Assembly (NCBI GenBank): GCA_019245255.1
Contig: JAFARV010000868.1
Span: forward strand, 1-7,041
Direction of reading: 5' to 3'
Source: Acidobacteriaceae bacterium
Lineage (GTDB): Bacteria > Acidobacteriota > Terriglobia > Bryobacterales > Bryobacteraceae
Length of the DNA: 7,041 bases
Every line of letters begins with the position of its first letter. Position 1 is the first letter of the stretch. A program made the position numbers and the translations under genes. This document shows, in pieces, positions 1 to 5,800 of the stretch. The notes below the pieces were generated by a model, which was not told where the DNA came from, searched no databases, and was given only the letters and a program-made list of their open reading frames with translations.

Positions 1-105
1 TGGAGAGCGCGCCACGATTTCGCGAACCGCGACCACTGTCTAGACAAGCTTCTGCGCGAGCTTCCTGAAGCGCACACCCGTCGGGGCCGTGGCAAAACCC
101 GCTGA
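1..105 (+). CDS. Possible C-terminal end of an unidentified protein (partial)
   Basis: Frame 1 of the + strand is open from the left window edge to a TGA at 103-105, giving 34 codons of a charged peptide that ends TRRGRGKTR. About two thirds of the codons end in G or C, which is compatible with a real gene in this GC-rich DNA. The other two + frames stop sooner, at 41-43 and near 68. The stretch is too short to identify a family, and a chance open frame of this length is quite possible. If real, the gene lies 24 bp upstream of the DUF885 gene on the same strand and could be co-transcribed with it. Confidence 0.3.
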   Translation, partial: WRARHDFANRDHCLDKLLRELPEAHTRRGRGKTR

Positions 106-129
106 CGTTATAGTGGCTTTCGAGCCCTC

Positions 130-1893
130 ATGAACGCCCGTATTCTGCTCCTCACCGTCCCTCTTTGTCTGATTGCCTCTGCCGTTGCTTTGCTGAAAGC
201 CGCTCCGGATTGGGTGTCCCGCAGTAACCAGAACGCGCAGATTCTGCTATCGATACTAGCCAAGTACTCCCCTGAAACAGCGAGCGAGCTGGGTGTTCCC
301 GGCATGGATGATCGGATTTCGCGGCCGTCTCTCGACGAGCCGGAACGGAGACGGCATGACTTGGCGCAGGCGATCTCGGAGCTCCAGAGTCGCGTGTCTG
401 CCGAAAGCGATCCACTGGTGAAACAGGACCTTGCGATCCTGATCGACGCTGCTCGAAAAGATATCCGTTCCAGCACTGCCTATGAGCAGCACACAATCCC
501 CTACACGAACGCAGCGCTTGCGGTCTTCGGAGGGGTTCACGGTCTCCTTGACGATCAGATAGCCCCTGCACGCCGACCCGCCGCTGTCGTGCGGCTGAAG
601 AAATATGCCGGGCTCGAACCCGGCTACCGGCCACTGACGGTCATTGACAAAGAGATATTCCGGGCGAAAGCGAAGAACGGCGCCCTGCTCGGCCCGCCCC
701 GAGCTCAGGTAGAGCAGGACCTCGCCACAATGGACTCTTACGTCAGCGGCATCGGAGATCTGTTCCGTAAGTACCAGCTCACCGGTTATGACGACGCCTA
801 CGCTCAACTGAAATCTCAAATGGCAGCGTACCGGACCTTTGTGCAGACCGAAGTGCTGCCTCGCACTCGTTCCGATTTCCGCCTTCCACCCGACTTGTAC
901 GCCGTAAGGCTCGATAACGCGGGTGTCGACTACACCCCCGCGGAATTGGAACGCCTCGCGCACCAAAGCTTCGCCGAGATTCAGGCGCAGATGAGCGAAG
1001 TCGCGGCAGGCGTGGCCCGGGCAAATGGATTTCCCTCATCCGACTACCGCGCTGTGATCCGCGCACTCAAAAAGAACCAGCTTTCGGCCGCTGATGTGAT
1101 GCCCCGCTATCACGAAACACTTGCACAAATTGAGAATGCCATTCGCGCCCATCATCTGGTGACGCTTCCGGATCGGCCATGCATCGTTCGTGTCGCCTCC
1201 GCGGCGGAAACGTCTCAGCAACCGGCGCCGCACTACCAACCGCCGCAACTGATCGGCAATAACGGACAACAAGGGCAGTTTGTATTACCTGGCGGCACGG
1301 TCGGGCCCGACGGCAAGCCTCTAAAGTACGATGACTTCACCTTCCGCTCCGCGACATGGACGTTAACCGCCCATGAGGCCCGCCCTGGTCATGACCTGCA
1401 ATTCTCATCCATGGTTGAGCGCGGCGTCTCTCAAGCTCGCGCCATCTTTGCGTTCAATAGTACGAACGTCGAAGGCTGGGGCCTGTATGCCGAGTGGTTT
1501 ATGCTCCCCTACATGCCCGCAGACGGCCAACTGATTTCGCTTCAGCTTCGCCTTTTGCGCGCGGCGCGCGCGTTCCTGGATCCGGAGTTGCAGGAAGGGA
1601 AAGTCACCCGCGACCAGGCGCTGAAGGTTCTGGAGGATGATGTGGTGATTTCAGAAGCCTTCGCCACCGAAGAAGTGGATCGATTCACGTTTCGTGCGCC
1701 CGGACAGGCAGTCTCGTACTTCGATGGGTATACCCGGTTGCGGCAATTGAGAGCCGATGTCGAAAAGCAGATGGGCGCGAACTTCAACGAACAGCAGTTC
1801 CACGATTTCATTCTTTCGCAAGGGATGTTGCCGCCCGCGCTGCTGCGCAAAGCGGTGCTAGAGAAGTTTGTGGGTAGAAGTAAGCAGGGTTGA
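130..1893 (+). CDS. Secreted DUF885 family protein, probable metal-dependent hydrolase
   Basis: This 587-residue protein belongs to the DUF885 family, whose members resemble zinc metallopeptidases but mostly lack a proven substrate. The N-terminus reads as a Sec signal peptide: a short basic start (MNAR), a hydrophobic core over residues 5-22 and a small-residue stretch near 24-25. No lipobox is evident, so a soluble exported enzyme is inferred. The diagnostic family motif is H415-E416-A-R-P-G-H421, a variant of HExxPGHxxQ, followed by E448-G-W-G-L-Y-A-E455. The histidines and the second-motif glutamate are the likely metal and catalytic residues. The GNxGQQGxFVLP segment around residues 374-386 and the FRAPGQAxSYFxGY segment near 520 also fit full-length family members, so the protein appears intact. 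The ATG at 130 gives the signal peptide directly; its ribosome-binding site is weak. The gene stands alone on this strand and meets the envelope-sensor gene tail to tail. Confidence 0.88.
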   Translation: MNARILLLTVPLCLIASAVALLKAAPDWVSRSNQNAQILLSILAKYSPETASELGVPGMDDRISRPSLDEPERRRHDLAQAISELQSRVSAESDPLVKQDLAILIDAARKDIRSSTAYEQHTIPYTNAALAVFGGVHGLLDDQIAPARRPAAVVRLKKYAGLEPGYRPLTVIDKEIFRAKAKNGALLGPPRAQVEQDLATMDSYVSGIGDLFRKYQLTGYDDAYAQLKSQMAAYRTFVQTEVLPRTRSDFRLPPDLYAVRLDNAGVDYTPAELERLAHQSFAEIQAQMSEVAAGVARANGFPSSDYRAVIRALKKNQLSAADVMPRYHETLAQIENAIRAHHLVTLPDRPCIVRVASAAETSQQPAPHYQPPQLIGNNGQQGQFVLPGGTVGPDGKPLKYDDFTFRSATWTLTAHEARPGHDLQFSSMVERGVSQARAIFAFNSTNVEGWGLYAEWFMLPYMPADGQLISLQLRLLRAARAFLDPELQEGKVTRDQALKVLEDDVVISEAFATEEVDRFTFRAPGQAVSYFDGYTRLRQLRADVEKQMGANFNEQQFHDFILSQGMLPPALLRKAVLEKFVGRSKQG

Positions 1894-1898
1894 CCTGC
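1884..1898. terminator. Weak hairpin at the convergent gene junction
   Basis: GCAGG (1884-1888) and CCTGC (1894-1898) form a perfect 5-bp inverted repeat with a 5-base loop, straddling the TGA stop of the DUF885 gene. It sits exactly where two convergent genes end, with 11 bp between their stop codons, so a shared bidirectional terminator would be expected here. The stem is short and no T tract follows on either strand, so intrinsic termination is doubtful. Confidence 0.25.
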
Positions 1899-1904
1899 GG
1901 GAGG

Positions 1905-2366
1905 CTACTGAATGTCGGCGTCGTGCGCTGGAACGAGGGGCGTTTGAAAGCTGAAGATCTCGAGGAAGCGCTTCTGTTGTTCCGGCGTGAGAACGCTCAG
2001 GATGCGCCGCTTGCCATGCTCCGCCACATCCTCGCGCTGCTCTTCGATGTTCTGGTAGTACTTGGCGTAGTCGTCGAGTTCCTTCGTGACGGTCCGTTCC
2101 TGATCCGGCGTCAGACGTAACTCAGTCCGCAGATCCGCCAAGCTCAGCCGCGCATGCACGCTGGCGGGTTGCCGGAAGCCAGCGTGAATGAAGGTGGTGA
2201 GCGCGGCCCCGCACGTCAGCCCGCACAGAAACACCAGACCGAAGATGGTGAGAACTCGAGGATTTGACCAGCCAGACGTCCGCAGTTGTGTAGAGCGGCC
2301 TCGGATTGTAGCTGAAGACAGGATTGCGAGTACCTCAGTGCGATGCGAAGTTTTCGAGAACGGCAT
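1905..2366 (-). CDS. Membrane-anchored Spy/CpxP/CnrX-like periplasmic stress or metal sensor
   Basis: This is a 153-residue protein from the ATG at 2366. It has a positively charged N-terminal segment, one membrane helix (about residues 38-58, containing IFGLVFLCGL) and a periplasmic, mostly helical C-terminal domain. That domain carries two LTPxQ motifs, LTPDQ at 85-89 and LTPEQ at 126-130, separated by a charged helical stretch. LTxxQ repeats are the hallmark of the Spy/CpxP family, which includes the metal sensor CnrX. Histidines at 61, 71 and 117 could bind metal, but no CnrX-type site can be assigned with confidence. The start is uncertain: the frame is open to 2453 with other ATGs at 2402 and 2390. 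The 2366 ATG overlaps the anti-sigma gene by 32 bp, which suggests translational coupling. Its position after sigma and anti-sigma genes points to sensing envelope stress. Specific ligand unknown. Confidence 0.72.
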   Translation of the reverse strand: MPFSKTSHRTEVLAILSSATIRGRSTQLRTSGWSNPRVLTIFGLVFLCGLTCGAALTTFIHAGFRQPASVHARLSLADLRTELRLTPDQERTVTKELDDYAKYYQNIEEQREDVAEHGKRRILSVLTPEQQKRFLEIFSFQTPLVPAHDADIQ

Positions 2367-2826
2367 TCCGTTGCTGGTCCTGGTCACCATAGACCGGAGC
2401 ATCGTAATGTACGTTCTGCGCAACCATGGCACCTCCGCCGAGGTGCCCGTCACGCCGTTCCTGTGCGATCACATAGCTACCCAACAGGACTGCCACGGTT
2501 AGCGAGGCATATGCCAGCCGCGTGCCGAACTTTGAATAGATGAAAGCAGTCCACATCGATTCCTTCGTGCGTTCCTCGATGCGTTGCAGCACACGGGCAT
2601 AGAAACCCGGCGCCGGAGCGATACCGCCAGGAGCGCGCAGACTCTGCAGCATGGCTGACTGCGCCCGCATGGCGTCCAGCTCAATTGCACACTCACTGCA
2701 GGAACCGAGGTGGTCTGCAATCCTGCTATCCCTGTTGCCGTTTTCGATGTTTGATGATTTGCGACTTGCCTCCGCCCGCTCCGGCCTCAACAGCTCTTCC
2801 AGGCGATCGCGAATGGCTTCATGCAT
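2335..2826 (-). CDS. Membrane anti-sigma factor with zinc-finger (ZAS/zf-HC2) motif
   Basis: This 163-residue protein should bind and hold the ECF sigma factor encoded just upstream until a signal releases it. The cytoplasmic N-terminal part carries H39-x3-C43-x2-C46 (HLGSCSEC), the core of the zinc-binding anti-sigma domain. One membrane helix follows at about residues 102-121 (TRLAYASLTVAVLLGSYVIA), and a tail of about 40 residues should face the periplasm. The start is well supported: GAGGG lies 5 bases before the ATG at 2826, whereas the open frame continues to a TTG at 2838 that has no such site. The gene follows the sigma gene by 107 bp and overlaps the sensor gene downstream. Partner specificity is inferred from adjacency, not seen. 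Confidence 0.82.
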   Translation of the reverse strand: MHEAIRDRLEELLRPERAEASRKSSNIENGNRDSRIADHLGSCSECAIELDAMRAQSAMLQSLRAPGGIAPAPGFYARVLQRIEERTKESMWTAFIYSKFGTRLAYASLTVAVLLGSYVIAQERRDGHLGGGAMVAQNVHYDAPVYGDQDQQRNAVLENFASH

Positions 2827-2831
2827 GTTTT

Positions 2832-2836
2832 CCCTC
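2832..2836 (-). promoter_or_regulatory. Ribosome-binding site of the anti-sigma gene
   Basis: On the - strand GAGGG is followed by AAAAC and then ATG, a near-ideal 5-base spacing. This decides the start at 2826 over the TTG at 2838. The site directly follows a run of eight T residues on the - strand (2837-2844). Confidence 0.7.
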
Positions 2837-2877
2837 AAAAAAAACCCAACACCCTGTTCGCGGATCTTAGTGCTTTC

Positions 2878-2911
2878 GCTTTACGTCCGCTTTTACATAG
2901 ACTTTACATCC
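2878..2911. repeat. Three phased direct repeats between sigma and anti-sigma genes
   Basis: On the + strand the copies are CTTTACGTC (2879-2887), CTTTTACATA (2890-2899) and CTTTACATC (2902-2910). The shared TTAC core starts at 2881, 2893 and 2904, so the spacing is 12 and 11 bases, close to one helical turn. Read on the - strand the unit is roughly GAYGTAAAG. The array lies in the 107-bp gap upstream of the anti-sigma gene. Its phasing suggests a protein-binding site, which is an inference; the repeats are short and two are imperfect. Confidence 0.4.
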
Positions 2912-2933
2912 GAACCGGCTAGCAGAAAAGAGT

Positions 2934-3605
2934 TTATTCCAAAGGTGCCGTCAATGGCGCCCGGTTGAGCCGTTCCGCAGCCTTCACCAGCTTCTGCCGC
3001 GCACGAAAGAGCTTCACCTTGATGGTGTTTTCATTCATGCCCGTCATATCCGATAACTCCTCCACTGAATGCCCCTCCACTTCTTTCAAGAGGATGAGCA
3101 TACGATCTTCATCGGAAACTTTCCCCAAAAGTTTGATGATCAGGTCACGCTGCGCCAGTGTCTGGTCTATGGCCGGCCTTTGGTCGGTCGCCGGCTCCGA
3201 ATTTTCCAGGCGCAGCGACTCCTCCGCCGTGAAATCGCTTTCGTAAACCAGCTTACGAACCCGTTTTTTTCGCAGGTAATCGTAACACTCGTTGACTGTA
3301 ATCTTATAAATCCATGTCAACAACGAGCTGCGAAAGTCGAAGTTCCTGATCGAGAAGTAAATCTTCGCAAAGACCTGCTGAGCAATGTCTTCGGCATCGT
3401 TCCGATTTCGGAGGATGCCGTAGATGATGGAAAAAACCTTGGCCTCATAGCGGTCCATGATCTCGCGGAACGCCATCTCATCCTGCGCCTGCACCCTGCG
3501 AACCAGGGTGGCCTCATCGCTCGTTCGATGGTCCAATTTGCTCTTTGTCGAGGCCACAACCGCACCGGTTGCCGGCCAAGTGAGACTTGGCGCCGATCCG
3601 CTCAT
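2934..3605 (-). CDS. ECF-type RNA polymerase sigma-70 factor
   Basis: This alternative sigma factor should direct RNA polymerase to a stress regulon and probably to its own operon. From the ATG at 3605 it is 223 residues. Sigma region 2 spans about 34-115, including DAEDIAQQVFAKIY (70-83) and SLLTWIYKITVNECYDYLRK (94-113). After a variable linker, region 4 spans about 150-212 with a helix-turn-helix around HSVEELSDMTGMNENTIKVK (179-198). Only regions 2 and 4 are present, as in ECF sigmas. The start is uncertain. The frame is open far upstream to 3869, and the 3605 ATG has no clear ribosome-binding site and gives a tail of about 33 residues before region 2. A GTG at 3557 would give a more usual ECF length. 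The adjacent membrane anti-sigma gene supports control by sequestration. Confidence 0.88.
   Translation of the reverse strand: MSGSAPSLTWPATGAVVASTKSKLDHRTSDEATLVRRVQAQDEMAFREIMDRYEAKVFSIIYGILRNRNDAEDIAQQVFAKIYFSIRNFDFRSSLLTWIYKITVNECYDYLRKKRVRKLVYESDFTAEESLRLENSEPATDQRPAIDQTLAQRDLIIKLLGKVSDEDRMLILLKEVEGHSVEELSDMTGMNENTIKVKLFRARQKLVKAAERLNRAPLTAPLE
3575..3591. repeat. Perfect 7-bp inverted repeat near the sigma start
   Basis: GCCAAGT (3575-3581), loop GAG, ACTTGGC (3585-3591). If translation begins at 3605, this lies within codons 5-11. If it begins at the GTG at 3557, the repeat is in the untranslated leader 18 bases before the start and could fold near the ribosome-binding region. No function is shown by sequence alone. 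Confidence 0.35.
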
Positions 3606-3792
3606 ACATCGTGACCGACGTCGGGCGCGCAATCCCGGTTGCAGAAACCTGTCGCAAGTACCGAACTCGCGAATACGCCTATTATTCCATTCCTTGCCCA
3701 AATTACCGTTCTGCTTCCGACCGCGTGAGCCGTTGAAACTGAGCCGCAAGCGTAAGCGCGCGCTTAACTGCCAGAACTCCTGCAATTTGCCA
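3606..3792 (-). promoter_or_regulatory. Gap upstream of the sigma gene, likely to hold its promoter
   Basis: This 187-bp stretch separates the phosphatase stop from the sigma start and is the longest gene-free gap in the window. It is the natural place for a promoter serving the sigma/anti-sigma/sensor genes. An AATAAT on the - strand (3686-3681) resembles a -10 element, but no matching -35 box stands at the usual distance and no clear ECF-type GGAAC box was found. The sigma reading frame stays open across the gap, but the sequence shows no sigma-like content there. Confidence 0.3.
3753..3766. repeat. Perfect 14-bp palindrome upstream of the sigma gene
   Basis: TAAGCGCGCGCTTA is identical to its own reverse complement. 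It lies 26 bp past the phosphatase stop codon and about 150 bp before the sigma start. With no loop and no following T tract it is a poor RNA terminator hairpin. A dimeric DNA-binding protein site is the more plausible reading, but this is inference. Confidence 0.4.
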
Positions 3793-4284
3793 CTACGGAA
3801 TCTTCGGGCTGACCGCGGCGGGCGCATTCCGGGGACGCCGTGCCGGCGGCTGGCGCCGTTTCGCATCACGGCGCAATTCCAGAATCAGCTGCATCACCGC
3901 CATCTCGATCTGGTCGCGCACGGTCACGTATACTTCTTCCGGCCGGCCGATCGGATCTTCAATCGGCCATTCACGCACCGGAACATTCAACCGTTCCGGG
4001 AGCTTCGCGCCGCTCATATTGATGATCAGGTCGAACTCCCGAATCGGAATGTCACCCACGTCTTTGGGGTGCTGGTCGTCGATGCTGATGTTCTTATCCT
4101 GCATCACCTTCTTCGTCAGCGGCTGGACTATAGGCGCGGGAGCAAGACCGGCACTCTCACAATTGATCACGTCATCGCCGTAGCGGCGTGCGAAGCCCTG
4201 CGCCATCTGGCTGCGGCAGGAATTGCCGATGCACAGGAAAAGGACTCGCTTTTTACCGGCTGGGATTCTCGTCGTCGCGTCCAT
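3793..4284 (-). CDS. Low-molecular-weight phosphatase / ArsC-like protein without redox cysteines
   Basis: This 163-residue protein has the low-molecular-weight tyrosine phosphatase fold shared with thioredoxin-coupled arsenate reductases. The P-loop is C18-I-G-N-S-C-R24-S25 (CX5RS) at the end of a first beta strand (KKRVLFL). The likely general acid is D110 in EDPIG. Thioredoxin-type ArsC needs two more cysteines about 70-80 residues after the first. Here that region (DLIINMSGAKLPERL, 85-99) has none, and the only other cysteine is C42. A phosphatase acting on protein or small-molecule phosphate is therefore more likely than a classical arsenate reductase. The C-terminal 25 residues form a basic, proline-rich tail. 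The ATG at 4284 is chosen over an upstream TTG at 4308; it overlaps pdxT by 32 bp, so co-transcription with the B6 genes is likely. Confidence 0.78.
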   Translation of the reverse strand: MDATTRIPAGKKRVLFLCIGNSCRSQMAQGFARRYGDDVINCESAGLAPAPIVQPLTKKVMQDKNISIDDQHPKDVGDIPIREFDLIINMSGAKLPERLNVPVREWPIEDPIGRPEEVYVTVRDQIEMAVMQLILELRRDAKRRQPPARRPRNAPAAVSPKIP

Positions 4285-4858
4285 CGCCGTTCTGAATAAG
4301 CGTCTCAAGAAATTTGCGGTGAATCGAGATGTCGCGGCTGAGTTCGGGGTGGAAAGTAGCGATCAGGTGTCGCCCTTGTTCGACCAGCACCGGATCATTA
4401 CGGTAGGATGCGAGCACCTTCACGCCTTGCCCGACTCGTCGGATGACAGGTGCCCGGATAAACACCGCTTCCGTTTTGCCGTCATCCAACTCAATATCGG
4501 ATATCCGGCTGTCGATCTGCCGGCCATAAGCATTACGTTCCACCGTGATGTCCACCAGCCCGAGCGAATCCTGATGCGGATTGACCACTTCCGAGGCCAG
4601 AAGGATGGCGCCCGCGCAGGTGCCGAATACGGGCTTCCGTTTCCCGAACTCGCGCACCGGTTCAAACAGGTGTTCATCGTTCAGGAGCTTGAGCATGGTT
4701 GTGCTTTCCCCACCCGGAATCACCAGGCCTTCGACATCGCGGAGGTCCTCGGCAGTGCGTACCTCGACGGCGTCGCCGCCGGCGCGTTCTATCGCCCTCC
4801 TATGCGCATCGAAGTCGCCCTGTAAAGCCAGCACTCCGACTCTCGGCTTATCCGTCAT
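4253..4858 (-). CDS. pdxT: Pyridoxal 5'-phosphate synthase glutaminase subunit PdxT
   Basis: PdxT hydrolyses glutamine and passes the ammonia to PdxS for PLP synthesis by the DXP-independent route. The 201 residues match the family length. The glutamine amidotransferase class I features are all present: the N-terminal VGVLALQGDFDAH (7-19), the GGES motif (49-52), the nucleophile C81 in GTCAGAILLA (79-88), and the H170-P-E172 pair completing the catalytic triad. Nothing is missing, so the enzyme should be active in complex with PdxS. The ATG at 4858 has no clear Shine-Dalgarno sequence, and the gene starts 27 bp after the pdxS stop, so translation may depend partly on coupling. The last 32 bp overlap the start of the phosphatase gene. 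Confidence 0.95.
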   Translation of the reverse strand: MTDKPRVGVLALQGDFDAHRRAIERAGGDAVEVRTAEDLRDVEGLVIPGGESTTMLKLLNDEHLFEPVREFGKRKPVFGTCAGAILLASEVVNPHQDSLGLVDITVERNAYGRQIDSRISDIELDDGKTEAVFIRAPVIRRVGQGVKVLASYRNDPVLVEQGRHLIATFHPELSRDISIHRKFLETLIQNGDGRDDENPSR

Positions 4859-4885
4859 TCGTTATCTGGAAATGCTGCCGCAGTC

Positions 4886-5773
4886 CTACCAACCTCGGGT
4901 CTGCATCAGTTCTGAGCTTTCGAGCTTCGAAATCTCGAGGCCCGGCATCGCCTCGCCAAGTTCCTCGCTTGCCTCAAGCAGTTTCACAGGATCGCGATAG
5001 TAGGTCGCCGCCTTCACGATCGCCCTGGCGCGCGTTTCCGGATCGGAGGACTTGAAAATACCCGATCCGACGAACACTGCCTCAGCGCCAAGTTGCATCA
5101 CGAGCGCCGCATCAGCAGGTGTGGCAATGCCGCCCGCCGAAAAATTCGGCACCGGAAGTTTGCCGTGCTCCGCCACATATTCGACCAGTTCGAGCGGCGC
5201 CTGAAGGTTCTTCGCTTCGTGCACCAGTTCCTCTTTCCCAAGGACCGTGAGCTGCTTCATCTCCTTCACAATCGTTCGAATGTGCCGCACCGCCTCGACG
5301 ATATTGCCCGAGCCGGCCTCGCCCTTGGTTCGGATCATTGCGGCGCCTTCGGCAATTCTTCGCAGCGCTTCGCCCAGATTGCGCGCTCCACAGACGAACG
5401 GAACCTTGAAGTCGTGCTTGCTGACGTGGTGCTCTTCGTCGGCGGGCGTCAAGACTTCGCTCTCATCGATGTAGTCGACCCCCAGAACCTCGAGAATGCG
5501 CGCCTCCATGAAGTGCCCGATGCGGACCTTTGCCATCACCGGAATAGAGACTGCCTCCATAATGTCCCGAATGATGCGGATCTGCGACATGCGCGCCACG
5601 CCGCCCTCTTTGCGAATGTCCGCCGGCACGCGCTCGAGCGCCATGACCGCCACTGCCCCCGCCTTCTCGGCAACAACTGCTTGCTCGGCATTGACCACAT
5701 CCATGATCACGCCGCCCTTCAACATTTCAGCCAGACCAACCTTGAGCCGAAACTGATCCGTTTGGAAGTTCAC
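4886..5773 (-). CDS. pdxS: Pyridoxal 5'-phosphate synthase lyase subunit PdxS
   Basis: PdxS condenses ribose 5-phosphate, glyceraldehyde 3-phosphate and PdxT-derived ammonia into PLP in the cytoplasm, normally as a dodecamer carrying PdxT subunits. The 295 residues are the usual length. Conserved elements are visible in order: D25 in GVIMDVVN (22-28), K82 in PVMAKVRIGH (78-87), which forms the first sugar adduct, and K150 in MIRTKGEAGSG (146-156), the second lysine. The phosphate-binding stretch NFSAGGIATPADAAL (210-224) and VFVGSGIFKS (233-242) are intact. The start is a GTG at 5773, fixed by a strong AAAGGAG site 6 bases upstream. The gene follows the MocR-like gene by 27 bp on the same strand, so the two are probably one transcript. 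Confidence 0.96.
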   Translation of the reverse strand: MNFQTDQFRLKVGLAEMLKGGVIMDVVNAEQAVVAEKAGAVAVMALERVPADIRKEGGVARMSQIRIIRDIMEAVSIPVMAKVRIGHFMEARILEVLGVDYIDESEVLTPADEEHHVSKHDFKVPFVCGARNLGEALRRIAEGAAMIRTKGEAGSGNIVEAVRHIRTIVKEMKQLTVLGKEELVHEAKNLQAPLELVEYVAEHGKLPVPNFSAGGIATPADAALVMQLGAEAVFVGSGIFKSSDPETRARAIVKAATYYRDPVKLLEASEELGEAMPGLEISKLESSELMQTRGW

Positions 5774-5779
5774 GTCGTT

Positions 5780-5786
5780 CTCCTTT
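5780..5786 (-). promoter_or_regulatory. Strong ribosome-binding site of pdxS
   Basis: On the - strand AAAGGAG is followed by AACGAC and the GTG start of pdxS. It is the best Shine-Dalgarno match in the window and explains the non-ATG start. It sits in the 27-bp gap after the MocR-like gene, where there is no room for a separate full promoter. Confidence 0.75.
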
Positions 5787-5800
5787 AACTCTGAAGCGCC

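Noticed and set aside
104..130. TATAGT at 109-114 as a -10 box for the DUF885 gene
   Set aside because: It differs by one base from TATAAT, but no recognisable -35 box lies 16-18 bases upstream and the implied leader would be very short. Not strong enough to list as a promoter.
607..624. Inverted repeat GCCGGG-CTCGAA-CCCGGC resembling a tRNA T-arm
   Set aside because: The loop is 6 bases rather than the 7 of a T-loop, no acceptor, D or anticodon arms surround it, and it falls inside well-supported DUF885 codons.
1555..1573. Alternating GC run (GCGCGCGGCGCGCGCG) that might be a structured or Z-DNA-like element
   Set aside because: It translates smoothly as RLLRAARAF within a conserved part of DUF885; codon choice in GC-rich DNA explains it.
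3606..3869. N-terminal extension of the sigma factor from its open reading frame up to 3869
   Set aside because: The extra 88 residues are Arg-rich, overlap the phosphatase gene and show no sigma-like sequence; they represent chance openness in GC-rich DNA.
3457..4299. Long + strand open frame of 280 codons
   Set aside because: It lies antisense across the sigma gene, the gap and the phosphatase, has no family-like motifs, and is His/Arg/Leu-rich as expected for a shadow frame.
5093..5788. Long + strand open frame of 231 codons opposite pdxS
   Set aside because: It is antisense to an unmistakable pdxS and its composition (many His, Arg and Leu) is that of a shadow frame.
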